Assembly: GCF_000835495.1 (NCBI RefSeq)
Contig: NW_015622547.1
Coordinates: 2,170,001-2,234,000 of the forward strand
Direction: 5' to 3'
From: Cladophialophora immunda
Lineage: Eukaryota > Ascomycota > Eurotiomycetes > Chaetothyriales > Herpotrichiellaceae
DNA length: 64,000 bases
Positions within the stretch are counted from its first letter, which is position 1. Each line of letters starts with the position of its first letter. The notes under the pieces were generated by a model. It was not told the origin of the DNA and searched no databases. It was given only the letters and a program-made list of their open reading frames with translations. The translations under genes and the position numbers were made by a program. This document shows positions 35,101-44,535 of this stretch, in pieces.

Positions 35101-37321
35101 TACAGCGAGTTCCCCCGAGGCCACGATCATCAGACTATTTTCTGAAATCAAAATGCACAAACCAAGCGTCATCTACATCCCCAATGTGCAGGAGTGGTAC
35201 AACACAGTTGGTCAGACGGTAATTTCTACTTTCGTGGGCCTTTTGAGATCTATCAAACCCACCGACCCTGTTCTGTTACTTGGATTTGCAGAGGGCGACT
35301 ATGATGACATGGAGGATAACATGCGACGCGAATTCTTCGGATACTCGAAGAAGAACCAGTTCCAGCTGAGGGAACCTGATCATGCAGAAAGGTCCGAGTT
35401 CTTCCGCAGTATCAAAGAGTACATCAGCACGGCACCAGATGATTTCCCGGATCCAGAGAACCGAAAGAAACGTGAACTGGAGAAGCTTGCGGTGGCACCG
35501 CCTGAGCCAGAGAGGCGAAAGAATGCATTAACCAAGGAGGAGCTCAAGGCACAAAAGAAGCGTGACCGTCAAACTCTGAACATGCTCAAGATTCGATTGC
35601 AGCCTATCATGGATCAGATCAGGACGAAATACAAAAAGTTCCGGACGGGCGTGATTGATGAAAGCCACATTCGCTACCTCTACGACGAAGCTGATCCAGG
35701 TACTGTGACATCTGATTTGCACACTGAAATTCTAGCCAGAGCTTCTTACCGGCCTTTCGAGATCGGAAAGGACGCCCACGGTGTGCCGGGCCTCATAGAT
35801 CAGGCCAATGGAAATTTCTATTACAATCTGGACTCGGTGACCATCGAGAAGCGTCTGAGCAATGGATATTACAAGCGACCGAAAGACTTTCTGGCCGACA
35901 TCAAGCGCCTGGCAAAGGATGCAAAGACGATTGGTGACGAGGACCGACTGCTGAAGGCGAATGAGCTGTTAGCCAACGTCGAAGTCGATATTGGATCCCT
36001 GGAATTCGGTGAACCTGCACTCACCGCGGAGTGCGAACGTGTTTACCAACGAGAACTAGAAAGAGAAAGAGAGGCATTGGAGAAAGCCGAGCAAAACAAA
36101 ATGCCCCCGCCACCCAATGTTACCAATATCGCTCAGGGTTCGGGAACAACGACCACAAATGACACAGGCCCAATCCTGCTGGGCGAACCCATGCAACGCC
36201 GCAACGACTTTGCTCAGCGGCTTGCTGCGACATCCGCTCAGGCCAACTCAACCGAATCAATTGTAACGAACGGCATCCACCCCAGTCACAACAATTCAGA
36301 ACAGCTGACAAATGGGTCCCACGCAAATGGCCACGATGTGGATGTGGAAGGTGACACACCCATGGGAGGTGCGGACTCGCATCCATCTTCTAACAACAAG
36401 AGCAACGAGACGCAGCAGACGCACACGACGAGCTCTTTTGGTGCCCGTGCCTCTGCCCAAACAAGGCCGTGGCATGCATACACCGCGCCCTCGCAACAGC
36501 TCATGAAGGAATCGGGATTGTCAGCACCACCCTCCCAGACGGGAGCCTTCACCCCTATGCCTCAAGGGAGCCATCCAGGGGAATTCCAGAATGATGCTAG
36601 CACAACCCAATCACCCAACGACAAAAAGACGTCATCCAATGACACGCAGCAGGAGGTTCACCAAGACTCGGGCCCTGACCTTTATCCATTCGAAGAGAGG
36701 CGGTCTGCTGGGGGTAGCCAGATCCCATCCACGCAAGGTAAGTGCACTCCTTTTCCATTAGACACTGGCCAATTCTTAAACCGGGTACCGTTCCGGTTTC
36801 CGCTCCGACCCTGGTAAATCTGCGTGAATCTAACATTGAACATGGCGATAGGACAAAACTCGCAATCACAACCTGCCGGCAGCGGCCGTCCCTCTTCTTC
36901 GCAAGGGCCGGACCAAGACTTCGGCTCACAGCATTCCATAACCATGCCTCCTCCAATCGAGGCGCAGTCTCACCGGCATTCCAACACCAGCCGTATTGAT
37001 GACCTACTCAATCCTTCTTTGTCACCACCACATCCAACGTCACCGCCGCCACCTTCTCGACCCAATTTGATCCAAGTCGAACAGCATGCGCTTCATAACC
37101 TGCACACCGAGATCACGGATCAAACTAGCGGTCTGTCCGTGGAACAACTTGAGCAAGTGAACAGCGTGTTGATGGATACGATCTGGAGGACGAGAAGTGA
37201 GTGGGACAGAAACAAGGTGAAAGAGAAGGTGGCCGAGGCTTTCAATGAGGTTATGGCGGATATGGCCGGTGTCGGACAGCGGTTTGGGGAGGGGAGCTGG
37301 GGCCGGAAGGCGCAGGTATGA
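32111..37321 (+). CDS. yta7: Yta7/Abo1/ATAD2-type AAA+ ATPase with bromodomain-like module
   Basis: Hexameric chromatin ATPase that handles histone H3-H4 and limits nucleosome density (Yta7 in budding yeast, Abo1 in fission yeast, ATAD2 in animals). Two exons: 32111-36737 and 36852-37321 (114-nt GTAAGT intron, acceptor ATAG), 1698 aa. The first exon reads past the donor to a stop within the intron, so splicing is required. The N-terminal 520 residues are acidic and disordered with basic patches. The active AAA1 has Walker A GPPGTGKT at about 661-668, Walker B IIFFDEIDG (about 721-729) and an arginine-finger region RRPGRFDREF. AAA2 (from about 955) is degenerate: HGKMGMGQQY in place of Walker A and VIYIPNVQEW in place of Walker B, as in the family. 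A bromodomain-like segment begins near 1150 (RLQPIMDQIRTKYKKF). The C-terminal part is disordered, ending with a short helical module (SVEQLEQVNSVLMDTIW). Confidence 0.96.
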
Positions 37322-38076
37322 TCTTCTGAGGATCAAAGGATGACGGGCATGCAGGGTGTATATGTTGGGGATTATAGGCAGACCGGAGGGAGGATGCGAA
37401 AAGAAAGGCGGTCCCTCATTCGGACAAAAATTGGATGGCTTGTTTGAATCAAGATGTGATGTATATGCAAAGAATCAAAAGAGCAGAAAGGAGCATAATC
37501 GGCGTCAAACAGCAGCCAGGCTTGCGCTCAGCTCGAGCTCTTTTCATGAAGTGGTGCGCTGCTGGCTTCTTTTATCAGCAACTCGACGTGAGTTCTGGGC
37601 TCTCGCCTTGAGTCAAGAGTCCCTTTCGGACACCTCATCAGTTTCCTCTCTCGCTTTTGCCCATTGCGCAAAGACGGACGTGGAATTGTCGTGCGGAAAT
37701 GACCCGTGAAACCCAATGTCAAAGTCGCTGTGCTTGCCGATGCCGACATCGAATGCAGAACAGGTTTTTGACTGTTGTGCTGACCTGCCTACCACACATG
37801 ACAGACCGGCTAGAGAGTTGGTGGTGCGTCGAGGAAAGGCGGGATGAGATGGACGAGGTACAGGGTCACAAGGGAGGCATTACCCGTGCGCCGTTGAAAT
37901 CTATCTCTAGTCTATACATGGACCTACATATTTACAGTAGGTACCCTCGGTTTCCGTCCGGTTCCTGGGCTCGAAGTCTCCAATGCGGGGCGAGGGACTT
38001 CGTCTACCCAATTCATGATCATATTGTACACGTTTTCTCGTCTTCTCGTCGTATTGTGCGCAAGAAGCCGAGGTCA
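37322..38076. other. Intergenic, tail-to-tail
   Basis: About 755 bp between the convergent yta7 and nucleotide-sugar transporter genes. No supportable gene; a plus-strand frame that crosses into the transporter is its antisense shadow. Presumably holds both 3' UTRs. Confidence 0.6.
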
Positions 38077-39378
38077 TTACGTCTTCTTCCTTATCTTCTC
38101 CTTGTCCATTGGCTTCCCTCCTCTCGGCCCAGGCAGAGCGTACAGTCCTCCGCCCACGAAGACGATCACCGCGCCCATGACCACGCCGATAGGGAGTTGA
38201 TTCCCGAACAGCCAGATGCTCAAGACAAGGCTGACGAGTTTCCTGATGTTGAGGACGATGGAGACCGTGAGGGAGGACGACTGTGCCGAGAGCCGGTTGA
38301 CGCCTATTATGCAGAGGAGTTGCGTCGCGGCGTTGAGCAAGAGTAGCACGAGCGGGCGGGGAAGGGCGGAGGAGGGGCCATCCAGCCAGGAAGACGAAGA
38401 TATGGGTGCCTCCGTCTTTGACGGGTCGTTGATGTCATGGCCTGGAACGGCCAGGAGATTCACGAATTCGAAAAAGAGTGGTCGGATTTGACTGGCGAAG
38501 TATGGCAACGACATGGTGTGGCTGTAGAAGAGCGTCTCCGCTGTGATCTCCCCGGACCGACCGTGGGTGGCATACATGTCGTCGGTGTAGAGGCCCATAC
38601 ACGCTGACAGGATGAGTGCGGACGCAAGAAGCACGAAACCGGGGGTTTGAGACGAAAACACTGAACCCGCGGACGTCGTAGACGCCGGCTCAAGGTGCTC
38701 CGCTGTCGAGCGGTAATCATCCAGCTCTTCGACTGCTGCGCCGATATCCACCTGCTTGGACCATGTATCTGAAAAGGCCGCCAACACCACCCCACCGAAA
38801 AGTAGCATCACGGCCACAATTTTCTGCGTAGGATACCGGCGTCCCTTCCAAATCCTCCCGGCAAGCATGGTGGTGACGGGCCCAGCACTCCTCAGAATAA
38901 TATGCAAGGGGATACTGATCCGGTACTTGAACGCCTTGTTATTCAGAATATTGATACTCAGGAAGTAGGCGGTGTAGACGACCCATTTCCGGATTGGGAT
39001 GTTTCGCTCTTTCAAGTAGAGATTGCGCAGGCCGCGGCGAGGGGAGAAATGACGTGGTAATGTGAATAGGGCGACGAGGAGGAATTGAAATGCGGTAATG
39101 AGAGATCCGGACGAAGGAGAAGCATGGATGATAGATTCGAGGGTGTAGACATTGGAGCAGCAGCCGCCAAATATAAGCATGAGGGTCGGAGCCCAGATTT
39201 GGAGGATGGACGGCAGTGTACCTATGGATGTCGATGCGGTGATGGATGTCGAGGATGCAGGGTTCCGAGCAGGAGTAGTCGCTGCTCCATTCTGGACATG
39301 CTGCTGGTGCTCATGACGGTCGTTTTCGTCCTGCTTGATTCTCCGGCGTATGGGTGTCGAGTCGTCCAGAGCACTCAT
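38077..39378 (-). CDS. UAA-family nucleotide-sugar transporter (Yea4-like)
   Basis: A 433-aa, single-exon multi-span membrane protein of the UAA/drug-metabolite transporter superfamily; yeast Yea4, the closest type I recognise, carries UDP-GlcNAc into the ER for chitin and glycan synthesis. After a 60-residue hydrophilic N-terminus come the family marks: LIFGGCCSNVYTLESII in helix 1, GSLITAFQFLLVALF, ERNIPIRKWVVYTAYFLSINILNNKAF, the conserved helix-5 region ISIPLHIILRSAGPVTTMLAG, GRRYPTQKIVAVMLLFGGV, and the late helix pair (VNRLSAQSSSLTVSIVLNIRKLVSLVLS). About ten hydrophobic helices fit. The C-terminus KEKIRKKT is lysine-rich, like ER-retrieval tails, though not a strict KKXX. It is divergent from the Zn2Cys6 gene with 359 bp between start codons. 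Exact sugar is uncertain. Confidence 0.9.
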   Translation of the reverse strand: MSALDDSTPIRRRIKQDENDRHEHQQHVQNGAATTPARNPASSTSITASTSIGTLPSILQIWAPTLMLIFGGCCSNVYTLESIIHASPSSGSLITAFQFLLVALFTLPRHFSPRRGLRNLYLKERNIPIRKWVVYTAYFLSINILNNKAFKYRISIPLHIILRSAGPVTTMLAGRIWKGRRYPTQKIVAVMLLFGGVVLAAFSDTWSKQVDIGAAVEELDDYRSTAEHLEPASTTSAGSVFSSQTPGFVLLASALILSACMGLYTDDMYATHGRSGEITAETLFYSHTMSLPYFASQIRPLFFEFVNLLAVPGHDINDPSKTEAPISSSSWLDGPSSALPRPLVLLLLNAATQLLCIIGVNRLSAQSSSLTVSIVLNIRKLVSLVLSIWLFGNQLPIGVVMGAVIVFVGGGLYALPGPRGGKPMDKEKIRKKT

Positions 39379-39737
39379 GCTGGACCGAACTGGATTGACG
39401 AAGCTTGTTGGCGGGCAACTTCTTAGTCGCCGTCATCATTGAAAATCGCGAACTCACGTGCGGCTTGTCATGGACGCTGCCGCTTTTAGGAGCCGACCTC
39501 GCCGACCCCTTCATGGTCAGCCTTGTCGATCGGGCTCGGATAATCTCTGGCCCCGGACTCCGATTGATCCGCCGTTGTCAGCCTTGCATCCCCGCCTCTT
39601 CGTTCCCTCACAACCTCTCAGCCGATCGGCTTCGTTGGTTCGAAAAGCAGACTGTCACCAACTCAGCATGAAGAGAGACCAGATGATGAATCGACTACCA
39701 ACGCATTGAGCTTCTAGCGCTGGAGGAAGACCAGGCA
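39379..39737. promoter_or_regulatory. Shared divergent promoter, transporter/Zn2Cys6 factor
   Basis: 359 bp separate the two divergent start codons, so both core promoters and leaders must lie here. A CACGTG hexamer is present near 39457. No TATA box or CCAAT box stands out. Co-regulation of the two genes is possible but not shown by sequence. Confidence 0.55.
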
Positions 39738-42287
39738 ATGAACATGTCCGCGGAAAGCTCAGGACTTTCATCAATTTCGCCGTTCCAGGAATACGAATCA
39801 GAGGCCATCCATGGCAACGAAAGGCCTGCAAAGAGACAGAAGGTCGCTGCAGCGTGCGATCAATGCAGGGAGAAAAAGATCAAGTGCGATGGACGGAAAC
39901 CGTTGTGCCGACCTTGCGAGCGAAGATACGGCGTAGCAGCTCATTGTGAATGGGGCTTGAGAAAGACGCGCAGTATCGGCGCCTCCAAACTGGAGATTAT
40001 GCGCCTGCAGTCCCGGATCGATGAATTAGAAAGGTCGGGTCGACGGTCGAATCGCCCAGAGAGCACCGACCAACCCTCGACGCCTCAATCGACGTCAGAT
40101 CGAAACCATGACAGCGGCGCAAATGCAATGATGGGGCTGATGGAAGAAGGCGAACCCGGTGAAGCGGGCGTGGTTGGCGACTCGAGCGCTGCGAGCTTCA
40201 TGAACCGCATTAAAGCCGCCCTGGATCAGCAGCTGACTCCCGATTCCGCCCAACAAGCATACTCTACAGTGTCACCGGTGGCGACCGGATCGCATCGACA
40301 AAGACGGTTCAAAACCCCCGATTATGTCCTTCCTCCTAGACAACAGGCAGACCGCCTGCTGGAGGTATATTGGAGGATCGTTGATCCCCTGTATCCTTTC
40401 GTTGACAAGGATGATTTCATGGGCAAGTACCAGACTCTCTGGACTGGAAACCCGACAATGGACGATGAGGTCTGCTTCATATGTCTTCTCAACGCCATCT
40501 TCGCAATTGCCTGCATTTTGGACTCATCTATCCGCCCTCCGGATCGCGTCAATTCTGGTGAAGTCTTTTACAAACGCGCTTTGGTACATTTTGACCTCGA
40601 GTTTCTGCAACACCGCTCCGTGCACACTGTTCAGTGCCTTCTTCTCCTCGCACAGTACCTCCAGAGCACCAGCGAGCCGCAGCAGTGCTGGCTCTTCGCG
40701 GGCCTGGCTACCAGGATCGCTCAAAGCCTTGGGCTCGATCTACCAGCCACCAGTGCCCGGCCTTCCAACGGCAAGCCCAATGACTTCCTCCGTAAGGTCT
40801 GGCACGGCTGTGTTCTCATGGACCGAACGCTGTCCATGACCTTCGGGCGTCCCGGAATCATCACTCCCCAAGCTGCAGCTTCAGTGCCTAGGCCTCATCC
40901 TCATGCCGGCTCCAGCGAATGCTCATGCCATAGAGACCTCTATGTGTTCCAGCCGTCTTCTCCTGATCTTCACTTCTTCATCGAATCTCTCCAGCTGTAC
41001 GAAACCATGAGCGAGACGCTGGTGGCGCTCTACAGCCCGACATCAGCAGAGATGACAGACCCGGAGGACAGCTACATTCGCTATTTTGGCGGCAGTCCAG
41101 GCGCAAAAGGGGCTGGAACTGTGCTGGAAATGGACAGCAAATACTGGATCTGGAGACGACGTCTGCCAATACACCTTCGATATTCCCCGCACTCGTCCGA
41201 GCCCACGAACATGATTCATGCCCGCCAGGCCAAGGTGCTTTACCTCCGATACTGCCATATTCGGACACTACTCTTCCGGCCGGTCCTATCTCGCTTCTGC
41301 ACGACGAGCCAGCACGACGAAGAACCCCTCAGCAGCGAGGATACCCTCGCGCGCAAGCTCGCGCTGCAGTGTTCGGTTATGTGCGTGCAAAGCGCGCTGA
41401 ACACTGTCGACTTGTTCGGCAGGATCCATGCAGAATGCCGCCTGGAGCTGCTCGACGATCTACTGCCCGCATGGTGGTACAGTATCTTCTACCTGTACAC
41501 CGCGGCAACGGTCCTTGTCGCCGCTAGGCTCAATCCAATCGTCGAAGCCGAAGTGGGCGGCGAGGAGGTGATCATAAGCGCTGCTCGTACGGCGACGGCC
41601 GCACTTCAGAGGTATGGCAGCTTCGGCAAACACGCCAAACGGTGCGCCGCAGCCATTGCGTTGCTGTTCGATCAGCTCCCTCCACGCCACAACGGAGCTC
41701 AGGCCCAGACACAGAATCAGCCCAGGGCGACGGCCGTGGAGCAGACACAGCGCGGCGGTAACAACCATGATGGTAATGTGCGACGGCCAAGTCTCCCACC
41801 GAATGCCGACGGTGGTGATACCTACCCCTCTACCATCAACGGCAGCTCCGGGGCTTGGACGAATTCCAGTCACCATCAAACCAATAGAAGCAGTACAACA
41901 ACAACTACCGCCGGTCCCGCTGGTCCTCTTGCCGGTAGCATCGTCAGCAGCGTCAACCTCAACACAAACGCCAACGCCTCCGCACCTCACGGCACCTGCG
42001 CACCAACGCTATCGAGCAGCTCCGCCACAGACCACGGCAAAGGACCCGCGCTGGGTCCAATGTCAACGTCCGCGCCGCCGCCGCCGCCGCCGCCGCCGCC
42101 AGCGTCGGTGCCGTTCATGCTTAGCAGCGGCGGTTCCAGTGGCAGCGGTCTGTTCGGGACCGCCGCTGCCGTCGCGGACCTGTCCTCGTCAGCCAACTTC
42201 AATCTCGACTTTGACCTCAACCTCGATCTGGGCGGCGACATGTCCTGGCTGAGCAGCATTCCGTTCGACCTGTATGGCGAGCTGTAA
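39738..42287 (+). CDS. Zn2Cys6 transcription factor with fungal_trans domain
   Basis: Nuclear DNA-binding regulator, 849 aa, no intron. The binuclear zinc cluster has cysteines at 40, 43, 50, 57, 60 and 70 (CDQCREKKIKCDGRKPLCRPC, then ERRYGVAAHC). The preceding KRQK and the KKIK in the cluster give a nuclear signal. The final spacing of nine residues is at the long end for the family. A short coiled linker follows (LEIMRLQSRIDELER). The fungal-specific factor domain covers roughly 200-560 (LLEVYWRIVDPLYPFVDKDDF, then the characteristic RIAQSLGLDLPA and VWHGCVLMDRTLSMTFGRP). The C-terminal 200 residues are low-complexity with Asn/Ser/Thr runs, a nine-Pro tract encoded largely by CCG repeats (42075-42101), and an end rich in Asp/Leu/Phe that could activate transcription. 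Targets are unknown; the divergent transporter is only a candidate. Confidence 0.95.
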   Translation: MNMSAESSGLSSISPFQEYESEAIHGNERPAKRQKVAAACDQCREKKIKCDGRKPLCRPCERRYGVAAHCEWGLRKTRSIGASKLEIMRLQSRIDELERSGRRSNRPESTDQPSTPQSTSDRNHDSGANAMMGLMEEGEPGEAGVVGDSSAASFMNRIKAALDQQLTPDSAQQAYSTVSPVATGSHRQRRFKTPDYVLPPRQQADRLLEVYWRIVDPLYPFVDKDDFMGKYQTLWTGNPTMDDEVCFICLLNAIFAIACILDSSIRPPDRVNSGEVFYKRALVHFDLEFLQHRSVHTVQCLLLLAQYLQSTSEPQQCWLFAGLATRIAQSLGLDLPATSARPSNGKPNDFLRKVWHGCVLMDRTLSMTFGRPGIITPQAAASVPRPHPHAGSSECSCHRDLYVFQPSSPDLHFFIESLQLYETMSETLVALYSPTSAEMTDPEDSYIRYFGGSPGAKGAGTVLEMDSKYWIWRRRLPIHLRYSPHSSEPTNMIHARQAKVLYLRYCHIRTLLFRPVLSRFCTTSQHDEEPLSSEDTLARKLALQCSVMCVQSALNTVDLFGRIHAECRLELLDDLLPAWWYSIFYLYTAATVLVAARLNPIVEAEVGGEEVIISAARTATAALQRYGSFGKHAKRCAAAIALLFDQLPPRHNGAQAQTQNQPRATAVEQTQRGGNNHDGNVRRPSLPPNADGGDTYPSTINGSSGAWTNSSHHQTNRSSTTTTTAGPAGPLAGSIVSSVNLNTNANASAPHGTCAPTLSSSSATDHGKGPALGPMSTSAPPPPPPPPPASVPFMLSSGGSSGSGLFGTAAAVADLSSSANFNLDFDLNLDLGGDMSWLSSIPFDLYGEL
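42075..42101 (+). repeat. CCG trinucleotide repeat encoding polyproline
   Basis: Eight CCG codons followed by CCA encode nine prolines inside the Zn2Cys6 factor's C-terminal low-complexity region. The perfect repeat makes length variation between isolates likely. Confidence 0.9.
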
Positions 42288-42711
42288 TGGCTGTGATAGC
42301 GGTGAGTGTAATATACGATCGCGATCATGACCATGCCATGTCATCACTGGGTATGGCCGGCAGGCAGAAAAGGAAGCCATGATGAATTGGAAGATGGGGA
42401 CTGGCCAGTGCAAGCACTAGCCAAAACCCTCGTTCTCTCTAGTGAGGCTTGGACGGCACCGAACTTAAGCAATAGTGAGGGATCGTGGATAGTGATATGA
42501 TTCTGGCATGATTCATGTATGGCCATTTCCCTCTTCTTTCTCCTTGGAAAGATCCACGTTGTCTATTGCTTTGTATCTGTTACAAAATGCTACACTACTT
42601 TGCATGCTGACTCCCCAAAATGCTCATTCAAACTTCTTGCGGCTTCGAGCACGGCTGTTGTAAATAATGTCACGCGCGTACGCCTTTGGGGTCGACAATG
42701 GCCCAAGCCAT
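42288..42711. other. Intergenic, tail-to-tail
   Basis: 424 bp between the convergent Zn2Cys6 and SnoaL-like genes. No gene seen; presumably both 3' UTRs. Confidence 0.65.
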
Positions 42712-43532
42712 CTACTTCTTCTCCCAGAACAAATTGATCTCTTCGCCTTGCAGCCAGTCAGCCATGGCCTTGTACATGTCGAAGAAGCCCTGGTTCCCCG
42801 CGTTCGGCAGGTCGTTCAGGATCGGGTGGCCCAGCGAGCTCTGCGCCACGGCGAGGTACCGGTAGCCCTCGGTGTACTTGTCCAGTTCCTCGCGGGGGAA
42901 GTGCGGCACGGTCTTGCCGTCGACGGGGATCATCTTGTCCTTCTCGTAAAAGAGCTTGACGTACTGGGCCTTCCACTCGCGGCCGCTTGCGCCCTCTTCG
43001 ATCTTGCAGAAGAAGATGAAGCGGCAGTCGCACTCGACGTCGACGGGGATGCCCTGGATGGTGAACCGTTGCGTGATGGTGGCCTTCATCTTGCCCACGC
43101 CGCGGCCCTGGGCGAGGTTGACGTTGGCGAGGGTGCCGTTTTCGCGGTGCATGATGAAGTCGCCGTTGGCGCGGCCCTTGATCGAGACCTCGATGAATTC
43201 CTCAATCGGGAGGCCGCCGGACCAGGCTGTACCAAAGCAAAAAGACCTCGTCGTTAGTCTATGACTTTTCCTAATGACGTTGATCACATGCACCTCTCTT
43301 TAAGCAGAGAAGATGCTCGATGTTGTGGTTAAGGTGACTTACTGGTCCACACGTAAGCTCCCTCCTTGGCAAACAAGCTGCGGTAGTTCTTCCACTCGGA
43401 GGCATCGCGGTAGACGGGCCAGCCCTTGCAGAGCTCGGTAATGCAGTATCTGGCAAGGATCTCCTCGGTGGTGCCGTTGATGTGGGACGTGATGACAGGC
43501 TCGGTTTCCTCGGCGGGGACGTTGTAGACCAT
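42712..43532 (-). CDS. SnoaL/NTF2-like fold protein (two exons)
   Basis: Minus-strand exons 43532-43343 and 43226-42712, with a 116-nt GTAAGT...CAG intron, give 234 aa reading MVYNVPAEE to INLFWEKK. The exons join in phase at YVWT/TWSGG. The protein looks like a single cone-shaped SnoaL-like (NTF2 superfamily) domain: helix EEILARYCITELCKGWPVYRDASEWKNYRSLF, then ADGAYVWT-like strand (here KEGAYVWTTWSG), PIEEFIEVSIKGRANGDFIMH, and long beta strands (ATITQRFTIQGIPVDVECDCRFIFFCK). It ends with a YVKLFYEKDKMIPVDG segment typical of this fungal subgroup. Members of the fold include cyclases, dehydratases and isomerases, so the reaction cannot be assigned. No signal peptide. The gene stands alone between a regulator and CPS with no biosynthetic neighbours, so I do not read it as part of a secondary-metabolite cluster. 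Confidence 0.82.
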
Positions 43533-44535
43533 GCTTGCTTCTGGGGCTGTGATGCCGTTTCAAACGATAAAAGAGAAATAAGGAACTTTGAGGGGGCGGA
43601 GGAGATGTGTCTGAAGCGGGTTATGTAGCAAGGAAAAATTGGAATCCCAAGGATGGAAAACGGGTGCAGGTTCTCTCAATTCACCTTTTCGTCGGAGCAG
43701 AATGCATAAACCAACTGTTTCCCAACCATCAAGGGGGATTATATACGTCGACTGTACCGTCAGCATCAGAAATGATAATGAAAAGGTGTCCCGTGCTGAG
43801 GAAGCCGGAGGCCCTGAGTGCACGTATCGAAGACATCTGGCTCAGCAACAGAAGCCATACCATAAGGCTGGTCTGCGACGGCAGGCACAGTCGGTAGCTG
43901 AGGGCGTTGATCTCAATGCCGCATTTGTTTGCCCGCGCGTCAGAGTTTCTGGGTCGAGTAGGAGTCGCGGGGTGCATGCGATGGACATGAAAGGCGTGTC
44001 GTCCGGGAAGATGAAACAAGCACGGGCAACACCTTGGACGCCTTCCCGCTCCTGGGTCTTCTCGGCTCTGCACGACGGCTATTGAACTGCCAAGACTTCC
44101 GGGGCGCCGGGGTCGGGCGGGATTCCGCCCACAGCCACTCGAGTCCGCTTTAACCGACAGGGACACAGCACAGGAACTCCTTGATGCTACCTAGTCAGCC
44201 AAAACCTACTCTAGAGTCATCTCCCGGCTGTATACCAAGTAGCAGTACACGCGCACATGCTCATCTGGCCCACTTGTTTTTGCCTCCAGCAGATCGCAAA
44301 ATCTGCTTGCCCGCCTAAAGACTTAGCCGCCACGGGACAGTCCTTTTCCCCTCCCGAGAACCCCTTCCAATAGCCACCCTTCTCAGGCGCCATCCTCTGT
44401 AGTCTAGAAAACTTTTGCGTCTGTTGTTAGACTTTTGGCTCTTTCACAATAGCTACCCAGAATATCCCATTGCGGTCACGTCAAACCCAACGAGCCTCCT
44501 TCGCCCTTGTATGGTGGATGTTTTGGCCGCCTTTA
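43533..44535. other. Intergenic: SnoaL-like promoter and CPS 3' flank
   Basis: About 1 kb between two minus-strand genes. Open frames here (for example a plus-strand frame at 43639-44085 that lacks an ATG start) show no recognisable content. Likely the promoter of the SnoaL-like gene and the CPS 3' UTR. Confidence 0.55.

Noticed and set aside
36738..36817. C-terminus of Yta7 ending at 36817 without splicing
   Set aside because: The frame crosses a perfect GTAAGT donor, and splicing to 36852 restores a long C-terminal coding exon in phase.
37657..38346. Plus-strand frame of 229 codons
   Set aside because: Begins with a non-ATG codon and runs antisense into the nucleotide-sugar transporter, whose protein is clearly real.
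42667..43257. Plus-strand frame of 196 codons opposite the SnoaL-like gene
   Set aside because: Antisense shadow of a coding exon; composition is a mirror of the real frame.
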